From the NCBI RefSeq assembly GCF_944327115.1, contig NZ_CALVGS010000054.1, positions 1-51,185 on the forward strand: 51,185 nucleotides of DNA, written 5' to 3'. The notes below the pieces were generated by a model. That model saw nothing but the letters and a program-made list of their open reading frames with translations, did no database searches and was not told where the DNA came from. The position numbers were made by a program, and so were the translations under genes. Origin of the DNA: an uncultured Traorella sp. Its GTDB lineage: Bacteria; Bacillota_I; Bacilli_A; Erysipelotrichales; Erysipelotrichaceae. Positions 50,700 to 51,185 of this stretch are shown here, one piece after another (within the stretch, counting starts at the first letter, position 1; each line of letters starts with the position of its first letter).

Positions 50700-51185
50700 T
50701 CTTTTGATATTCAAATCTGTTTAGCTCATACCATATCGCCTTTATAAACTTCATTTTCAAGTATGGCAGTAATAGAAGAATCTCGCCAGTTTGTTTTTCC
50801 TAAAACTTTTTTCTTCATTTAAAATGTTAGATATAGTTTGATAAGAGTTTCCCTCATAATAAAGATTAAATATTCTTTTAACAATATCTTTAGTAGAGTA
50901 GTCTATTACTAATTTCTTATCTTCATGTTTATAACCTAGTGGTGCTCGACTTGGAATATGTCCTTATTTAATTGCTCCTGCTAAAACGATTTTTGTTCTC
51001 TCTGATGTTCTTTCAATTTCATTTTGACTAACACTCATTAATAGTCTTGAAATCATTTTACCATTAGCATTAGTTGTGTTTATTTCATCATTAGCACAGT
51101 CTAGGTAGGCATCATTTTCTTCTAAAAAGGTCATTAACTTTTCCCAGTCAAAGATACTTCTTGTTATTCTATCTAGTTTTAAAGC
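50700..51185 (-). pseudogene. Serine recombinase (resolvase type), decayed and cut by the right edge
   Basis: On the minus strand the reading frame entering from the right edge gives ALKLDRITRSIFDWEKLM, then MSVSQNEIERTSERTK and a tail like RAPLGYKHEDKKLVID. These are the end of the resolvase catalytic domain and the recombinase domain of large serine recombinases. The frame is broken by a TAA at 50966-50964 (where relatives have AIKEGHIP or similar), by a shift in an A run near 50807-50812, after which NEEK is followed by VLGKTNWRDSSIT in another frame, and by later stops. It is therefore not functional as read. The sequence is more AT-rich than its neighbours, which suggests a transferred element. 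Confidence 0.82.

Overview
This window looks like chromosomal DNA from a low-GC Gram-positive bacterium. The short 976-residue SMC, the smc-ftsY-ylxM and infC-rpmI-rplT orders, the lipobox lipoproteins, the strong AGGAGG ribosome sites and the yrrN/yrrO-type tRNA hydroxylation pair together suggest the Erysipelotrichia or a near relative. That placement is inference from gene content, not from a marker-gene comparison. Most genes lie on the minus strand in tightly coupled operons with one-base or four-base start/stop overlaps. Both ends carry mobile-element remains: the first 113 codons of a TnpB-like protein at the left edge and a decayed serine recombinase at the right edge. 

Layout. 1-6.9 kb: TnpB-like start, a cell-wall amidase, and the operon trhP1-trhP2-proS-unknown PEPCK/HprK-fold protein. 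6.9-8.7 kb: plus-strand zinc-ribbon protein and two SAM methyltransferases. 8.7-11 kb: ACT protein, UPF0210 protein and cyclophilin operon. 11-16 kb: a HAD phosphatase, then lepA and hemW, separated by two regulators, one of them carrying a Spo0A-type DNA-binding domain. 16-22.5 kb: smc-ftsY-ylxM-ackA-nrnA. 22.5-27 kb: hemolysin III, a Xer-type recombinase, and an amino-acid ABC transporter behind a lysine riboswitch. 27-29.2 kb: infC-rpmI-rplT behind an L20-type leader, and a third methyltransferase. 29.5-34.3 kb: glutamate dehydrogenase, an AI-2E-type membrane protein, an LCP-like exported protein, a cation diffusion facilitator and an AIM24-type protein. 34.3-38 kb: a two-component system, a small membrane protein and a TVP38 protein. 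38-41.3 kb: a lipoprotein, rpiB, a CBS/DRTGG pyrophosphatase and a GNAT acetyltransferase. 41.3-44.2 kb: a DAACS symporter with pyrF and pyrE behind a leader that resembles a PyrR attenuator. 44.3-46.4 kb: an MFS permease and a glycerophosphodiesterase. 46.4-50.2 kb: a split transketolase and an iron alcohol dehydrogenase divergent from a GntR regulator. 50.2 kb to the end: a small membrane protein and the recombinase pseudogene. 

The best leads are these. (1) The symporter-pyrF-pyrE operon could be an orotate or aspartate uptake and UMP-forming unit. (2) A Spo0A-like protein with a degenerate receiver sits with a winged-helix partner between lepA and hemW. (3) A 564-residue PEPCK/HPr-kinase-fold protein of unknown role follows proS. 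(4) A perfect palindrome lies in the promoter spacer of the transketolase/dehydrogenase operon. All assignments come from reading the sequence; no database search was run.
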